From an uncultured Clostridia bacterium (GTDB lineage Bacteria; Bacillota; Clostridia; UMGS1810), in the NCBI GenBank assembly GCA_934463115.1, contig CAKSIN010000004.1, positions 58,374-122,373 on the forward strand: DNA of 64,000 nucleotides. The letters are read 5' to 3'. Shown here piece after piece: positions 43,486 through 52,800 of this stretch. A program made the position numbers and the translations under genes. The stretch's first letter is position 1. Each line of letters starts with the position of its first letter. The notes below the pieces were generated by a model, which did no database searches, was not told the DNA's origin, and worked only from the letters and a program-made list of their open reading frames with translations.

Positions 43486-45720
43486 TCAATATGTGTAAAT
43501 TCCTTTTTCATCACGATAAAGCGTGCCGACCGGCGAACCGCCGATTGAGGCTTTTCCTGTTGAACCGTCTATCGTAACACGGTTTGCAAATGTATATGAA
43601 TCCACCACACTGCCCTGCAGCATGTATACAAAAATCATGGTTGCCTCATCGTCTACTCTGTAATCCGTGCTGTCTGTTCCGAAAACGTCACCTACAACTA
43701 TCTGCGGTTTGCGCGCGCCGTTGTCATAGGTATATTTATATGCTTTCGGCAAAACCGATACGCTCCGCTCACTTCCGTTCACATAAACATCGAGCGTTTC
43801 GCCGCTTCCGGAAAGTTTTTTGTCATTGTTGATATATCCGTAATAAATTTCGCAATCCGCGTCGAGAGCGTTCAGCGCGTCATGACTGATATCGAGGAGT
43901 CCGTTTGAATCAATCTTTGCAATAACGCCGTATTCCGAAGCAACGCCCTCTGCTGCAGAAAATCTGAACACATCGCCAATCTGCAGATTTTGAGCATCGG
44001 CATACTCCGTGCTGTACCCTGCCGACACCTTTGTATCGCCGGTTATAATAACACTACCCGACTTTCCGTTTTTGAAATAATCCACGCGAACCGCGTCTTC
44101 ATCACCATATATTACACCTTGTGCACCGGTCACAAAAGCGAGCCCGTCTGCCTCAACATACTGCGAAACGCTTGTATATGCAATCACCACACCGTCGCCG
44201 CGGCTGTTTGCGAGCATTATTCCGTTGTAAAAATCTCCGTCGGAAAGTTTGGATATATCGCCTGCCGATGTGTTCTCGGCTTTGTCGGTGGTAATATCGA
44301 ATACCACCGCGTCGGAATCCGCGACGTACGAATCGCCGAACATGTGCGTTGCACTGCTGTACATTCCTCTGAATCCAAATACTTCGCCGACATTTGCTCC
44401 GCTTTCAATCTTAGTTATCTTTCCGTCGGCATCAACACTGTAATTTACGAGTCTTGCCTTGTTGTCAAGGTCGCCGTCCGACACAGCATCCGAATATTTC
44501 TGAGTAATACCGTTATTGCTTATATAGTCTTTAATCTGCTCATTCGCTCTTGGTATAAAGTTAAATATTTTAACACCATCATTTGCCGTGAGCATGCGAA
44601 CCTGCCATGTGCCCTCGAAAGGATCTGCCTGTGCCGCATCGAGAATATATCCGATTTTGCCCGTGTCGATATCCTTAACATAATCAAATACCACACCGCC
44701 GAAACCTATAAAGAATGTTCCGCTGTCACCGAGCATTGCGCTAAAGTCACCGCCGCCGCATGGCAAACGAAAAACTTTGCCGCCGACCGTTATATAATCA
44801 ATACCGTTTTTTGTGCTTTTTCCTTCAAGCAAGCCCTTTACGACTCCGTTTGCAATTTTAACTATTTTAATATAGTCGTATCGCGTACGTTGACTGTCGT
44901 AATAATATGACACAACATCACCGACCGATATATCTTCAAGTCCGATACGTCTGCCGTTTTCATCTTCGATTACCGTTGTGATTTCCGGATCATCAAAATT
45001 AAAATATATTTTGCCCTCATTAACAGTGATATAACCTTTTTCCGTGTTGATATCGCCAACGACGCTGTGGGTATACTCAATTATATTTACAACATCGCAG
45101 CGTTCGTCGCCGTTCGTATCGCGGAATTCAATATACGAATCGCACGAATTGTTGATTGCCGACTGCAAATCCGCAGCGCTTATGTCACTGTTTTTCAAAC
45201 GGTTGTTAATTTCCAAACCGAATGTTCGAGCCAGTCTGATTACAGCCGTTTTCTCGCCTTCCGCCGAGGGATAATACTTAACGCGGTCACCGTCTATGGA
45301 GTCTATGTCCTCCTGTTTTACCGTCACGGCTTCATCTTTTACATAATACTTATCCGCCTTTCCGAGCGGTTTCAGGCTATCGTCCGCCGTGAGCGCAAAC
45401 GTCTTTGCGTATGCCGGCTTTTCCGACGATTCCATAGCTCCGGAAATTACAGCGCCCGATTTTGCAGAGTCGATTTTATCAATATTTACAGAAAGCAGAC
45501 TTCCGTCCGATGTGTAAAATGCGACAGCTATATTTGCCGGTTTGCCCTCCGTGCCGCGCAAAATGTTTACCTCATAGCTCCACCGCGCGTCCTCCGTTTT
45601 GTGTACATCGGCAATTCTGCAATTAACACTTCCCTGCGCATGCGCCGTACACACTGCTGCAAACAGTGTTGCTGCCGCAACCAATGCCAAAGCAAACTTC
45701 TTAATTCCTCTCATCATCAT
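43486..45720 (-). CDS. Secreted beta-rich protein related to the SLH surface protein
   Basis: An exported protein of about 744 residues with signal peptide ending CTAHAQG. The first of three ATGs after GGGGAGGAAAC is taken; an ORF extension upstream crosses the promoter. The body is a run of short beta-rich segments of the form G-D-V-x-x-Y-Y, G-x-S-G-T-F-F-I-G-F-G-G-V-V and T-x-N-D-G-V-K-I, matching the C-terminal region of the large SLH protein at 14.8-17.7 kb. No SLH repeats and no catalytic motif are seen. It may be a soluble partner of that surface system; function unknown. Confidence 0.72.
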   Translation of the reverse strand: MMMRGIKKFALALVAAATLFAAVCTAHAQGSVNCRIADVHKTEDARWSYEVNILRGTEGKPANIAVAFYTSDGSLLSVNIDKIDSAKSGAVISGAMESSEKPAYAKTFALTADDSLKPLGKADKYYVKDEAVTVKQEDIDSIDGDRVKYYPSAEGEKTAVIRLARTFGLEINNRLKNSDISAADLQSAINNSCDSYIEFRDTNGDERCDVVNIIEYTHSVVGDINTEKGYITVNEGKIYFNFDDPEITTVIEDENGRRIGLEDISVGDVVSYYYDSQRTRYDYIKIVKIANGVVKGLLEGKSTKNGIDYITVGGKVFRLPCGGGDFSAMLGDSGTFFIGFGGVVFDYVKDIDTGKIGYILDAAQADPFEGTWQVRMLTANDGVKIFNFIPRANEQIKDYISNNGITQKYSDAVSDGDLDNKARLVNYSVDADGKITKIESGANVGEVFGFRGMYSSATHMFGDSYVADSDAVVFDITTDKAENTSAGDISKLSDGDFYNGIMLANSRGDGVVIAYTSVSQYVEADGLAFVTGAQGVIYGDEDAVRVDYFKNGKSGSVIITGDTKVSAGYSTEYADAQNLQIGDVFRFSAAEGVASEYGVIAKIDSNGLLDISHDALNALDADCEIYYGYINNDKKLSGSGETLDVYVNGSERSVSVLPKAYKYTYDNGARKPQIVVGDVFGTDSTDYRVDDEATMIFVYMLQGSVVDSYTFANRVTIDGSTGKASIGGSPVGTLYRDEKGIYTY

Positions 45721-45793
45721 AATGTTTCCTCCCCAAACATGTAAATTTTTAAAACGGTCATCACTTAAACAGGAAATAAATTCCTGTGTGTTC

Positions 45794-45822
45794 ATTATAC
45801 ATGCTATCCGATATATAGTCAA
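45794..45822 (-). promoter_or_regulatory. Promoter of the secreted protein/esterase operon
   Basis: Minus strand -35 TTGACT, 17-base spacer, perfect -10 TATAAT. A small CAGGAA/TTCCTG hairpin follows in the leader. Confidence 0.7.
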
Positions 45823-45937
45823 TGATTTTGGCAAAACTTATTTTCTGCCTGTATATTTTCAGTACTTTTTGAATAATTATCTTCAAGGGATATTTAGGTG
45901 CCGTAAGTTGATGAAACGTTGCGATTCATTTCTTTTT

Positions 45938-46021
45938 TTAAAGCTTTCTTGTGTCCATTTTTGCCGGGAGGGCACAAATCGCAAATTCCCCACTCGGATC
46001 AACATACCTCAACGGGTTATT
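45938..46021 (-). pseudogene. Orphan RHS core tip
   Basis: A 42-base stretch (45981-46022) matches the end of the RHS core at 50119-50160 with two mismatches, and the minus strand reads NNPLRYVDPSGEF, the diagnostic junction between RHS core and variable toxin tip. Thirteen more codons follow before a stop. It has no start of its own. It overlaps the 3' end of the immunity-like gene in a different frame. It is best read as a remnant of a displaced RHS C-terminus. Confidence 0.8.
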
Positions 46022-46551
46022 TCATGTCTATCCTTTTTCAGTTTATACAGTTTTTCTATATCACGGCATTCCACATCGTCGACTGTAATTTTACATACAT
46101 CTTCAATTTTGATAATATTTTCACCGTCAACTTCTCCATATTCATCAATTTCCTGAATTTTGAGTACTTCACTGTTATCGAGTGCAAAGCCCCTGATTTC
46201 CTCACCGGCTTCGTTGGCAAGTGCTACTATTTTTCCGTTGTCAACACCCATTTTTATTAAACTGCAAAATATATCCTCGTATTCATCATACTTAAATTCA
46301 TCAGTGTTGAAATTCTGTAATAATTCAATCTTATTCAGATATTTGCTCCCGGTTTCTATTCTGAATATGTCATCTGCATATATTCCCGTAAATCCATCAT
46401 ACTCGCCGTGAATACCAACATTTAAAACCATTATTTTGTTATCTTTCATTCTGCGAATATATCCAACCATAAAATTTTCTGTGTTATTTTCATCTGAGTA
46501 TAATGCCACAAGTTCACCATTTTTCATAATGCTACTTAGTTTTGAGTTCAT
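46009..46551 (-). CDS. Immunity-like protein, distal array member
   Basis: A 180-residue acidic cytoplasmic protein starting after GGAGGGA. The order of segments (GYIRRMKDNKIMVLNVG..GEYDGFTGIYADDIFRIE) recalls the protein encoded just after the RHS gene (IITIEEDNVTFRDVGTDGK..ITQISFG), so both may belong to one immunity superfamily. The last codons (EITR, stop) lie inside the orphan RHS tip in another frame, so a recombination joined them. Function as a toxin antidote is inferred from position. Confidence 0.6.
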   Translation of the reverse strand: MNSKLSSIMKNGELVALYSDENNTENFMVGYIRRMKDNKIMVLNVGIHGEYDGFTGIYADDIFRIETGSKYLNKIELLQNFNTDEFKYDEYEDIFCSLIKMGVDNGKIVALANEAGEEIRGFALDNSEVLKIQEIDEYGEVDGENIIKIEDVCKITVDDVECRDIEKLYKLKKDRHEITR

Positions 46552-46621
46552 TTTCTTCCCTCCATTAATCATATTCTTGCAGACAATACAACAAAATGCC
46601 GGTGCATAAATCATTGTTACA

Positions 46622-47203
46622 TTAAGCATCAACTAAAATCTCATCAGATATTTCAACTGTAATCCATTTTAGAAGTTCATCTTTGTTATTTGTATAAATC
46701 AGATAATTCATATGATGATGCGGAATTACCAATAAATTCTGTTCCGGTATTATAATTGCATACTCTGATACACCGCAAAATCCACCTATGCTGAGTCTGC
46801 CACACCAATTTAATAATTCATCTTTACTCATTTGGATTGCACTGTTTGTATTAACTCTTAACCCTAATGAATGTAACAGCTTTTTAAATTCATCATATAT
46901 ATCCATGCATACATCGTCGTCATCTTTTTTTAATTTATAACGATCATTATAAAGCGGAGCAATATAGCTTTTTTCAAACACTTCTTCTTTTATAAAGCCA
47001 TAAATAAACTGAACCATAGATTTTGCATCAAAGAAAAAGTCTATATAAGACGGACACTCGTTCTTTTTGTCTCCGCTGCAATGCATTGTAAATCTGTCCC
47101 AATCATTCTTATGGTATGCATCAATACATTTTTCTTTGGATGTTAATGATAAATTCATACCACTTAATATTTTTTCGTATTCATCTCTTTGAACAACTAA
47201 CAT
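46622..47203 (-). CDS. Unknown cytoplasmic protein in the immunity array
   Basis: A 193-residue protein with GGAGGAG before the ATG chosen; an ORF extension upstream lacks such a site. Aromatic and acidic residues are common (YIDFFFDAKSMVQFIYGF; KKDDDDVCMDIYDEF). No family recognised. Its size, lack of export signal and position between other small array genes suggest an immunity protein. Confidence 0.55.
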   Translation of the reverse strand: MLVVQRDEYEKILSGMNLSLTSKEKCIDAYHKNDWDRFTMHCSGDKKNECPSYIDFFFDAKSMVQFIYGFIKEEVFEKSYIAPLYNDRYKLKKDDDDVCMDIYDEFKKLLHSLGLRVNTNSAIQMSKDELLNWCGRLSIGGFCGVSEYAIIIPEQNLLVIPHHHMNYLIYTNNKDELLKWITVEISDEILVDA

Positions 47204-47397
47204 ATTAAAACTCCTCCGGTATTCGACTAAAATAGCGGCAAGTAAATCAGCAAATGCGGTTATAATCACATATAAATATTAAAAACCTAAATTTTGCATA
47301 TTTCGTTTTTCATTGGTTATCAGCCATTTTTGTATCAACATTTATTGTTTGGACAAATTCGCCTGATGCAATATTTCCGCCAACTAAAAGGTCGGCA

Positions 47398-47870
47398 TTA
47401 ATTATTTGTATTCATTCGATACGATTCACCAATTTTTCTTACAATCGCGTAACTAACGGAATCATCAACGGAAACAATGTATAATTGCTTATCAGACGAA
47501 TATATATCCCAAAAAAGCTTTTCATTTTCTTTACCGTCAATTAAATAATTGTTTTTCCCGATTATTGCACTGTTAGACAACGTTTCGCTTGAAATGTTTT
47601 TCATATATTTCATTGTTTTGTCAACATGCTGATATAGACCTTCAAAATCGTCCGAATTACAAATAATCCCTGTTAAGCATAATTTTTTATCGGCAAAGTC
47701 ATTCGCTCTAACGTAAAAATATAAAAGCTGTCTTTTATATTGCACGTCCAATCTTGCGGTATCATTATTGAACCAACATCGGGAACATCTACATTTTTCC
47801 AATTTTTATACTTATTGGAACAGCCGGAAACGAAAAACACAATAACCAAAATGCAAAAAAGTTTTTTCAT
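47398..47870 (-). pseudogene. Frameshifted small lipoprotein gene
   Basis: The first half, in one frame, starts after AGGAG and encodes a lipoprotein signal with lipobox VSGC. The second half continues in the next frame as YVRANDFADKKLCL. Adding a single T to the five-T run at 47714-47718 (plus-strand As) restores a continuous 157-codon reading frame (SFYIFYVRAND). It is a slip in a homopolymer: a real mutation, a phase switch or a sequencing error. As a lipoprotein it could give surface immunity against an incoming toxin. Confidence 0.7.
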
Positions 47871-47968
47871 TTGAAATATTCTCCTATTAAATTTGTGATG
47901 CCCGACTTGCGCACATGCATTATGTTGCTATATAGGTGTTAATGCAAATCAAACCTTTGCAATATCCG

Positions 47969-48406
47969 TTAATCAGATAACACACTCAGCATATTCGTGA
48001 ATCTTTTAATATCATCCGAAATATAATGCTGTATTTCCGGTTCGGGGCTTAGCAGTTCTTTCAACGCCCTTATTCTCAGGGATTTGTTTACCATACAATT
48101 TGTACCTATTGCCTTTAATACTGCTGATTTCTCCGCATATAAGTGCATTTGTTCAAAAACAAAACACGCAATATCAATTAATGTCTCTGCCGAATAGCAT
48201 TCAGTATAATTATTTCTTGAGATACAAATTTCAGCAATTATTTTGCAGCATTCAGAAATTTTAGTCATATCATCATAACAGTTTATTTCAAACTTTTGTT
48301 TAAATAATTTAAACAAATCATTTGCCGCAATTATAAGCGCGTTATTGCTCATGGCAGTGAAATCCGCATTTTGTATATTTGTAATATTTCTTTTTTCATT
48401 ACACAT
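47969..48406 (-). CDS. Unknown helical protein in the immunity array
   Basis: A 145-residue, mostly helical cytoplasmic protein with several Cys residues (CCKIIAEICISRN). Its start has only a weak GGTGA site. It follows the HEAT-repeat gene by 14 bases. No family recognised; an immunity or adaptor role is inferred from context. Confidence 0.5.
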   Translation of the reverse strand: MCNEKRNITNIQNADFTAMSNNALIIAANDLFKLFKQKFEINCYDDMTKISECCKIIAEICISRNNYTECYSAETLIDIACFVFEQMHLYAEKSAVLKAIGTNCMVNKSLRIRALKELLSPEPEIQHYISDDIKRFTNMLSVLSD

Positions 48407-48420
48407 TTTCGTTCACCGGC

Positions 48421-49014
48421 TTATCCGATTCGTGCTATTTCATCATTCAAAAGTTCGGTTACACACAGCACATCACCATTTTGTAAATGCGATTTGTATG
48501 CATCAATAATAATTTTTTTGTTAACGTCGTCGACAATATCCGCAAGCAAATTTATAACATTGCAGCGAATATGGTAATAGGTATTATTCAGCTCCTGCAA
48601 TACATTTTTTACGTGTTCCGTTTTGCCGTCAATTTTATAATACAAACACTCATATGCCAATAAAGCGTTTATATTTTCTTCTTTTTGCCGCGCGTTGTTT
48701 ATTTGCTGAACAATTTTATCTGTTGCATTTTGTTTGTCAATAGTGTCGGCGATAGCTGAAATAAGATACATTTTTGCTATTTTGTTTTTCTCGGATTTCA
48801 GACGTTCCGCAAGTATTTCAAGCAGCGATATATCATTGCAGCTGCCGAGAGCTTCATACACTTCACAGCGCACTAAATAATTTCGGTCGTTAACATGTTC
48901 CTTAATTAAGTCTTTGATTTTCTCATTATCAATGTCTTTTGCCAAAGCTTCAATCGCATCGGCTCTGTCGAGCGAATCGCTGCTGCTTAGCATCTTTATG
49001 TATTTGTTATTCAT
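48421..49014 (-). CDS. HEAT-repeat protein in the immunity array
   Basis: A 197-residue protein of helical HEAT-like repeats (LDRADAIEALAKDIDNEKI; YLVRCEVYEALGSCNDISLLEILAERL; IAKMYLISAIADTIDK). HEAT-type immunity proteins are known in polymorphic toxin arrays. The ATG overlaps the preceding stop in ATGA and has GAGGGA upstream. Confidence 0.65.
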   Translation of the reverse strand: MNNKYIKMLSSSDSLDRADAIEALAKDIDNEKIKDLIKEHVNDRNYLVRCEVYEALGSCNDISLLEILAERLKSEKNKIAKMYLISAIADTIDKQNATDKIVQQINNARQKEENINALLAYECLYYKIDGKTEHVKNVLQELNNTYYHIRCNVINLLADIVDDVNKKIIIDAYKSHLQNGDVLCVTELLNDEIARIG

Positions 49015-49232
49015 TCCGCAAATCCCTCAGACCATTCGGTTTTGTTCAGCTGATATTTATCTATAGAGAAACATTCATCTGAAAAATCCCTGAACCCCGG
49101 AAGCTTATTATATTGACTAATTGCGGCTTGCGCTTTATCGCTGCTGTCAAATATTCCCAAAATTTTTGTTTCTTCATGCTCATTGTTATCACCGTAGAAA
49201 TATGTGTGCTGCAACAAATATACATTTTTCAT
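49011..49232 (-). CDS. Small DUF7336-like protein
   Basis: A 73-residue protein (VYLLQHTYFYGDNNEHEETKILG ... LPGFRDF) that I recall as a small domain of unknown function (DUF7336) found among immunity genes. GAGGTGG precedes the ATG; it overlaps the HEAT-repeat gene by four bases, so the two may act together. Confidence 0.55.
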   Translation of the reverse strand: MKNVYLLQHTYFYGDNNEHEETKILGIFDSSDKAQAAISQYNKLPGFRDFSDECFSIDKYQLNKTEWSEGFAE

Positions 49233-49307
49233 TATGTGCCACCTCTATTTCTGTATTTTCACATTTTCTTTCGTAAATATTGCTTTGATTTGCGGTACTA
49301 AAAACTC

Positions 49308-49880
49308 CTATTGTATTGAACCGTCAGGATTTGCACTCACATATTTCCAATATAATTTTGAATAATTATCCCCAAATGATATTTGTGTTATTTCCTTGTA
49401 TGGAATACTGTGTATTTCATCTTCCAACTTTCCATCAGTACCAACATCTCTAAAGGTAACGTTATCTTCTTCTATGGTTATAATGTTTCCCATATAGAAT
49501 GAACATCTTTCTGCTTGTTCCTCGCATTGTATGCATATAAAGCCGTCATAATCTCTTAATTGGGATAAAACATGATTTAATGAGTCTGTTTCTTTAATTG
49601 GATTCTGTTCTATTTTATCCTGCAATCCCTCCGAAATGCATATTTGTTCATAGAAGGAGCAACTTTCATTTGAATATGCGTCTGTTATGTCTTTAGTACG
49701 CAAAACAGCGTAGCCTTCATCATGGAAATCCGTGATTATTGTTGTTAAAATAAATTTGTCCGACAGGCAAATCGGAAATCCGAATGTAGATGTGGTTTCG
49801 CCGTTAAAACACCTGTCTATAGTCATCAGAAACCTATTTTCTATGTGATATTGCACTATTTCTCTCTGCTCATTTGTCAT
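49308..49880 (-). CDS. Likely cognate immunity protein of the RHS toxin
   Basis: A 190-residue acidic cytoplasmic protein starting nine bases after the RHS stop, with AAGGTG before its ATG. This is the standard place for the immunity gene of a polymorphic toxin. Segments such as RDVGTDGKLEDEIHSIPYKEITQISFG suggest a WYL/Sm-like beta domain. It shows some similarity to the protein at the far end of the array. It should bind the short C-terminal tip of the RHS protein; this is inference. Confidence 0.65.
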   Translation of the reverse strand: MTNEQREIVQYHIENRFLMTIDRCFNGETTSTFGFPICLSDKFILTTIITDFHDEGYAVLRTKDITDAYSNESCSFYEQICISEGLQDKIEQNPIKETDSLNHVLSQLRDYDGFICIQCEEQAERCSFYMGNIITIEEDNVTFRDVGTDGKLEDEIHSIPYKEITQISFGDNYSKLYWKYVSANPDGSIQ

Positions 49881-49889
49881 ATAATCACC

Positions 49890-52800
49890 TTATTTCTTTT
49901 TATCCTTTCTTGGAGTTCTCCGGGCATCTCCCTTTTCTCCACCAAACTTATCTGTTTGCTTTCTCTTTTGTCCTTTTTGATGCTTAGGTAAATTTGCTGG
50001 GTTTGTTGTGCCTTTCCTTTTATGTTCAGCAAACAGAATAGCTCCTGTCGCTGCAATACCAGCAGCTATATACGGAACTGCTTCTGATAATAACGCCGCA
50101 CCAGCAGTTGCTGTAGCAGCAAACTCCCCACTCGGATCAACATACCTCACCGGGTTATTTCTGCAATACACATATCTGTTCATATCGAGCGGATTTGAGA
50201 TTTCGCCCTCCATGGCATCGTAGCTTATAAATCTGCCGACTGTCGGATCATAGTATCTTGCGCGAAGATATATCATGCCGAGTTCATCGTCATAATATTC
50301 GCCTGCATACTTAATCGGATTGTCAACCGTTTCTGTTTCGCTGCGAATCTCGCCCCACGGTGTATATTTATATGTGTTTACGATACTTCCGGAATCATCC
50401 GCAAGACCGATAACATCTCCGTGAGCGTTATAGATATAATAATACCAGCTGCCGTTTATTTTTCTTGCAAGCGGCTGACGTCCCCAAATTATTTCATCTG
50501 TTACATTCCCGTTGCTGTCCGCTTCTGCAACAACATTGTTATTTATATCTACGACATACTGTTTGTTATCCTTGCCTGTCCGAATCCCGTCGGCATTGTA
50601 GGTATACGAATGTGTGCTTGCGCCGTCGGAATAATTTGCAAGGCGGTTCCACTCATCATACGTATATGTTTTATTGTTGTGGGACACAACCGCCCCGTCT
50701 GCGTTGTATTCGTAAGTATCGGTAACATCGCCGTTAAGTTTCACCTGTGTCAGACGATTGTCTTTGCCGTATTCATACACCCGCACATCGCCGTTTGAAT
50801 ATGTGTCCTTTGTCCGATTGTTGAGCGCGTCGTATTCGTATTCAACGCTTGTTCCGTCGCTATATGTCACACTCTGCAATCTGTTGAGGCTGTCGTATGT
50901 GTATTCGGTGGCTTCGCCGTTTCTTGTTTCCTTGGTGACATTTCCCGCAGAGTCATATTCATACAAAACGGATTCTGCCCTTTGCGTTCCGACCGACGTT
51001 ACCGCCGATGTAACCCGGTTAATATTATCATATTCATACGCTGTCGCCATTCCGTTCGGATATATGACTTTTGTAACATACCCGGCATCGTTGTATTCAT
51101 ATTCAAATACCTTGCCGTCGGTTGTAATCTTTTTCAGATTACCGTTTGGCGTATTCTCATAATTTTCCGTGCGGCCGGACGGTGCAACGTATTTTGTTAT
51201 CCGGCCGATACTCGAATAGCTGTATGTCATATCAAATTTGCCGTCTTGTTTCTTTTCCGCCAAATTTCCGAGCATGTCGTATCCGTACAGCGACTCCGAA
51301 ATTTTCCCGTTATCGGACGCAGACGCAGTCTCGCCGTATATATCGTATACACGATAAATTTTGCTGTCGCCCGAGGCGGATATTATCGGGTTATCCAATT
51401 CGTCATATGTTATACTGCGCGTTGTGTTGCCCGATTTTTTCGCCGTTATTCTTCCTTTTGAATCTGTTGTGTACGAATCTATATCTGTCAGACGTTTGTT
51501 GTAACCGTAAAAGCGAATATTTACATCGCCCTTTTCGTTGCGGTATGTTGTCCGGACTGATTTTTCCTCTCCGTCTGCGGAATAAATCTTTTCAAATGCC
51601 GGCTTGTCAAATGCCGAATAGCTTGCCTGCGCCGAAACACCGTTCGGAAGAATGGTTTTCCGCAGCCTGTTTTGCGCGTCATACACATACTCGGTCTTAT
51701 TTCCGTTTGCATCTGTGTACGACACCATGTTATTGTTCAGGTCGTACTCATACTGTTCGCTGAGGCAGGAGCCCGACTGCGGATACACCGAGTTTTCCGT
51801 CACATTTCCGCGCAAATCAAATTTTTGGCTTGCAATTTTTCTGCTGTTAAGCAGCATTTCGACAGTATTTTCCGACAAATTGTATTCGAAAGTATATGTA
51901 TTGTTTTCACAATCGGTTACCGAAGTCGGAATGTCAAAGCCGTTGTAGGTATACGACGTTTCATTGCCCTCGTTGTCTGTTATCTTTATCAGACGGTCAT
52001 TGCTGTCATAGATGTATTTTGTTGTATATACCGGATAGCTGCCGTCTTCGTTTTTAGCCGTGAAGTCATATCTTTGGCTCACGCGCAGATTTCCGACCGC
52101 ATCATAGTAGTTTATCCGCGCGTCATATCTCTTTGCCGTTGTATCTCCGTCGAATCCGCGGTAGTACTGCACCTCGTCGACAGCGTATATCGGCACATCG
52201 TCACCCGGATACGCGCGGCACAGCGCGCTGTTGTGGTAGCTGTGTATTTCCAGTGTGCGGAACTGCTTGCCGTCCGCATATTGAGTCAGCGGCGAGACAA
52301 CACGCTTGATTTTTCCGTCCGAACAATAGGTGTAATCTGTGTATGAACCGTCGGGGTTTGCTTCTCTCAAAATGTCGCCCGTAATCGCGTCGCGCTCATA
52401 TTCCGTTACGGCTGTACCGCCGCCGTAGCTTTCGGATTTAGCCGTTATATACATGCCGGTTGAATCATAGGTGTATTCGGTAATGCCGTCACCGCCCATA
52501 AGTCCGTTGAAATGCATCGGATCGTGTCGGATTTCTTTTGTCACAAGTGACGGATACGCGCTGTTTTCATAGCGGTACTCCGTTGTGTCTCCGGCGGCGG
52601 TTGTGTGCGATACTATTCTTCCGAGCGAATCGTATACGTTTGTTTCGCATGCTTCTTTGCCGTCTTTGGTGTTAAAAAATCTCTTTTTGCAGATTAGGTT
52701 GTATTTCGTCGTGTATTCGTATATTGTTGTATATTTTTTGAGCAGTGCGTCGTTATTTTTAACCGTTTCGTCAACCTCGCTGCTCTGCATACTCAAAAGT

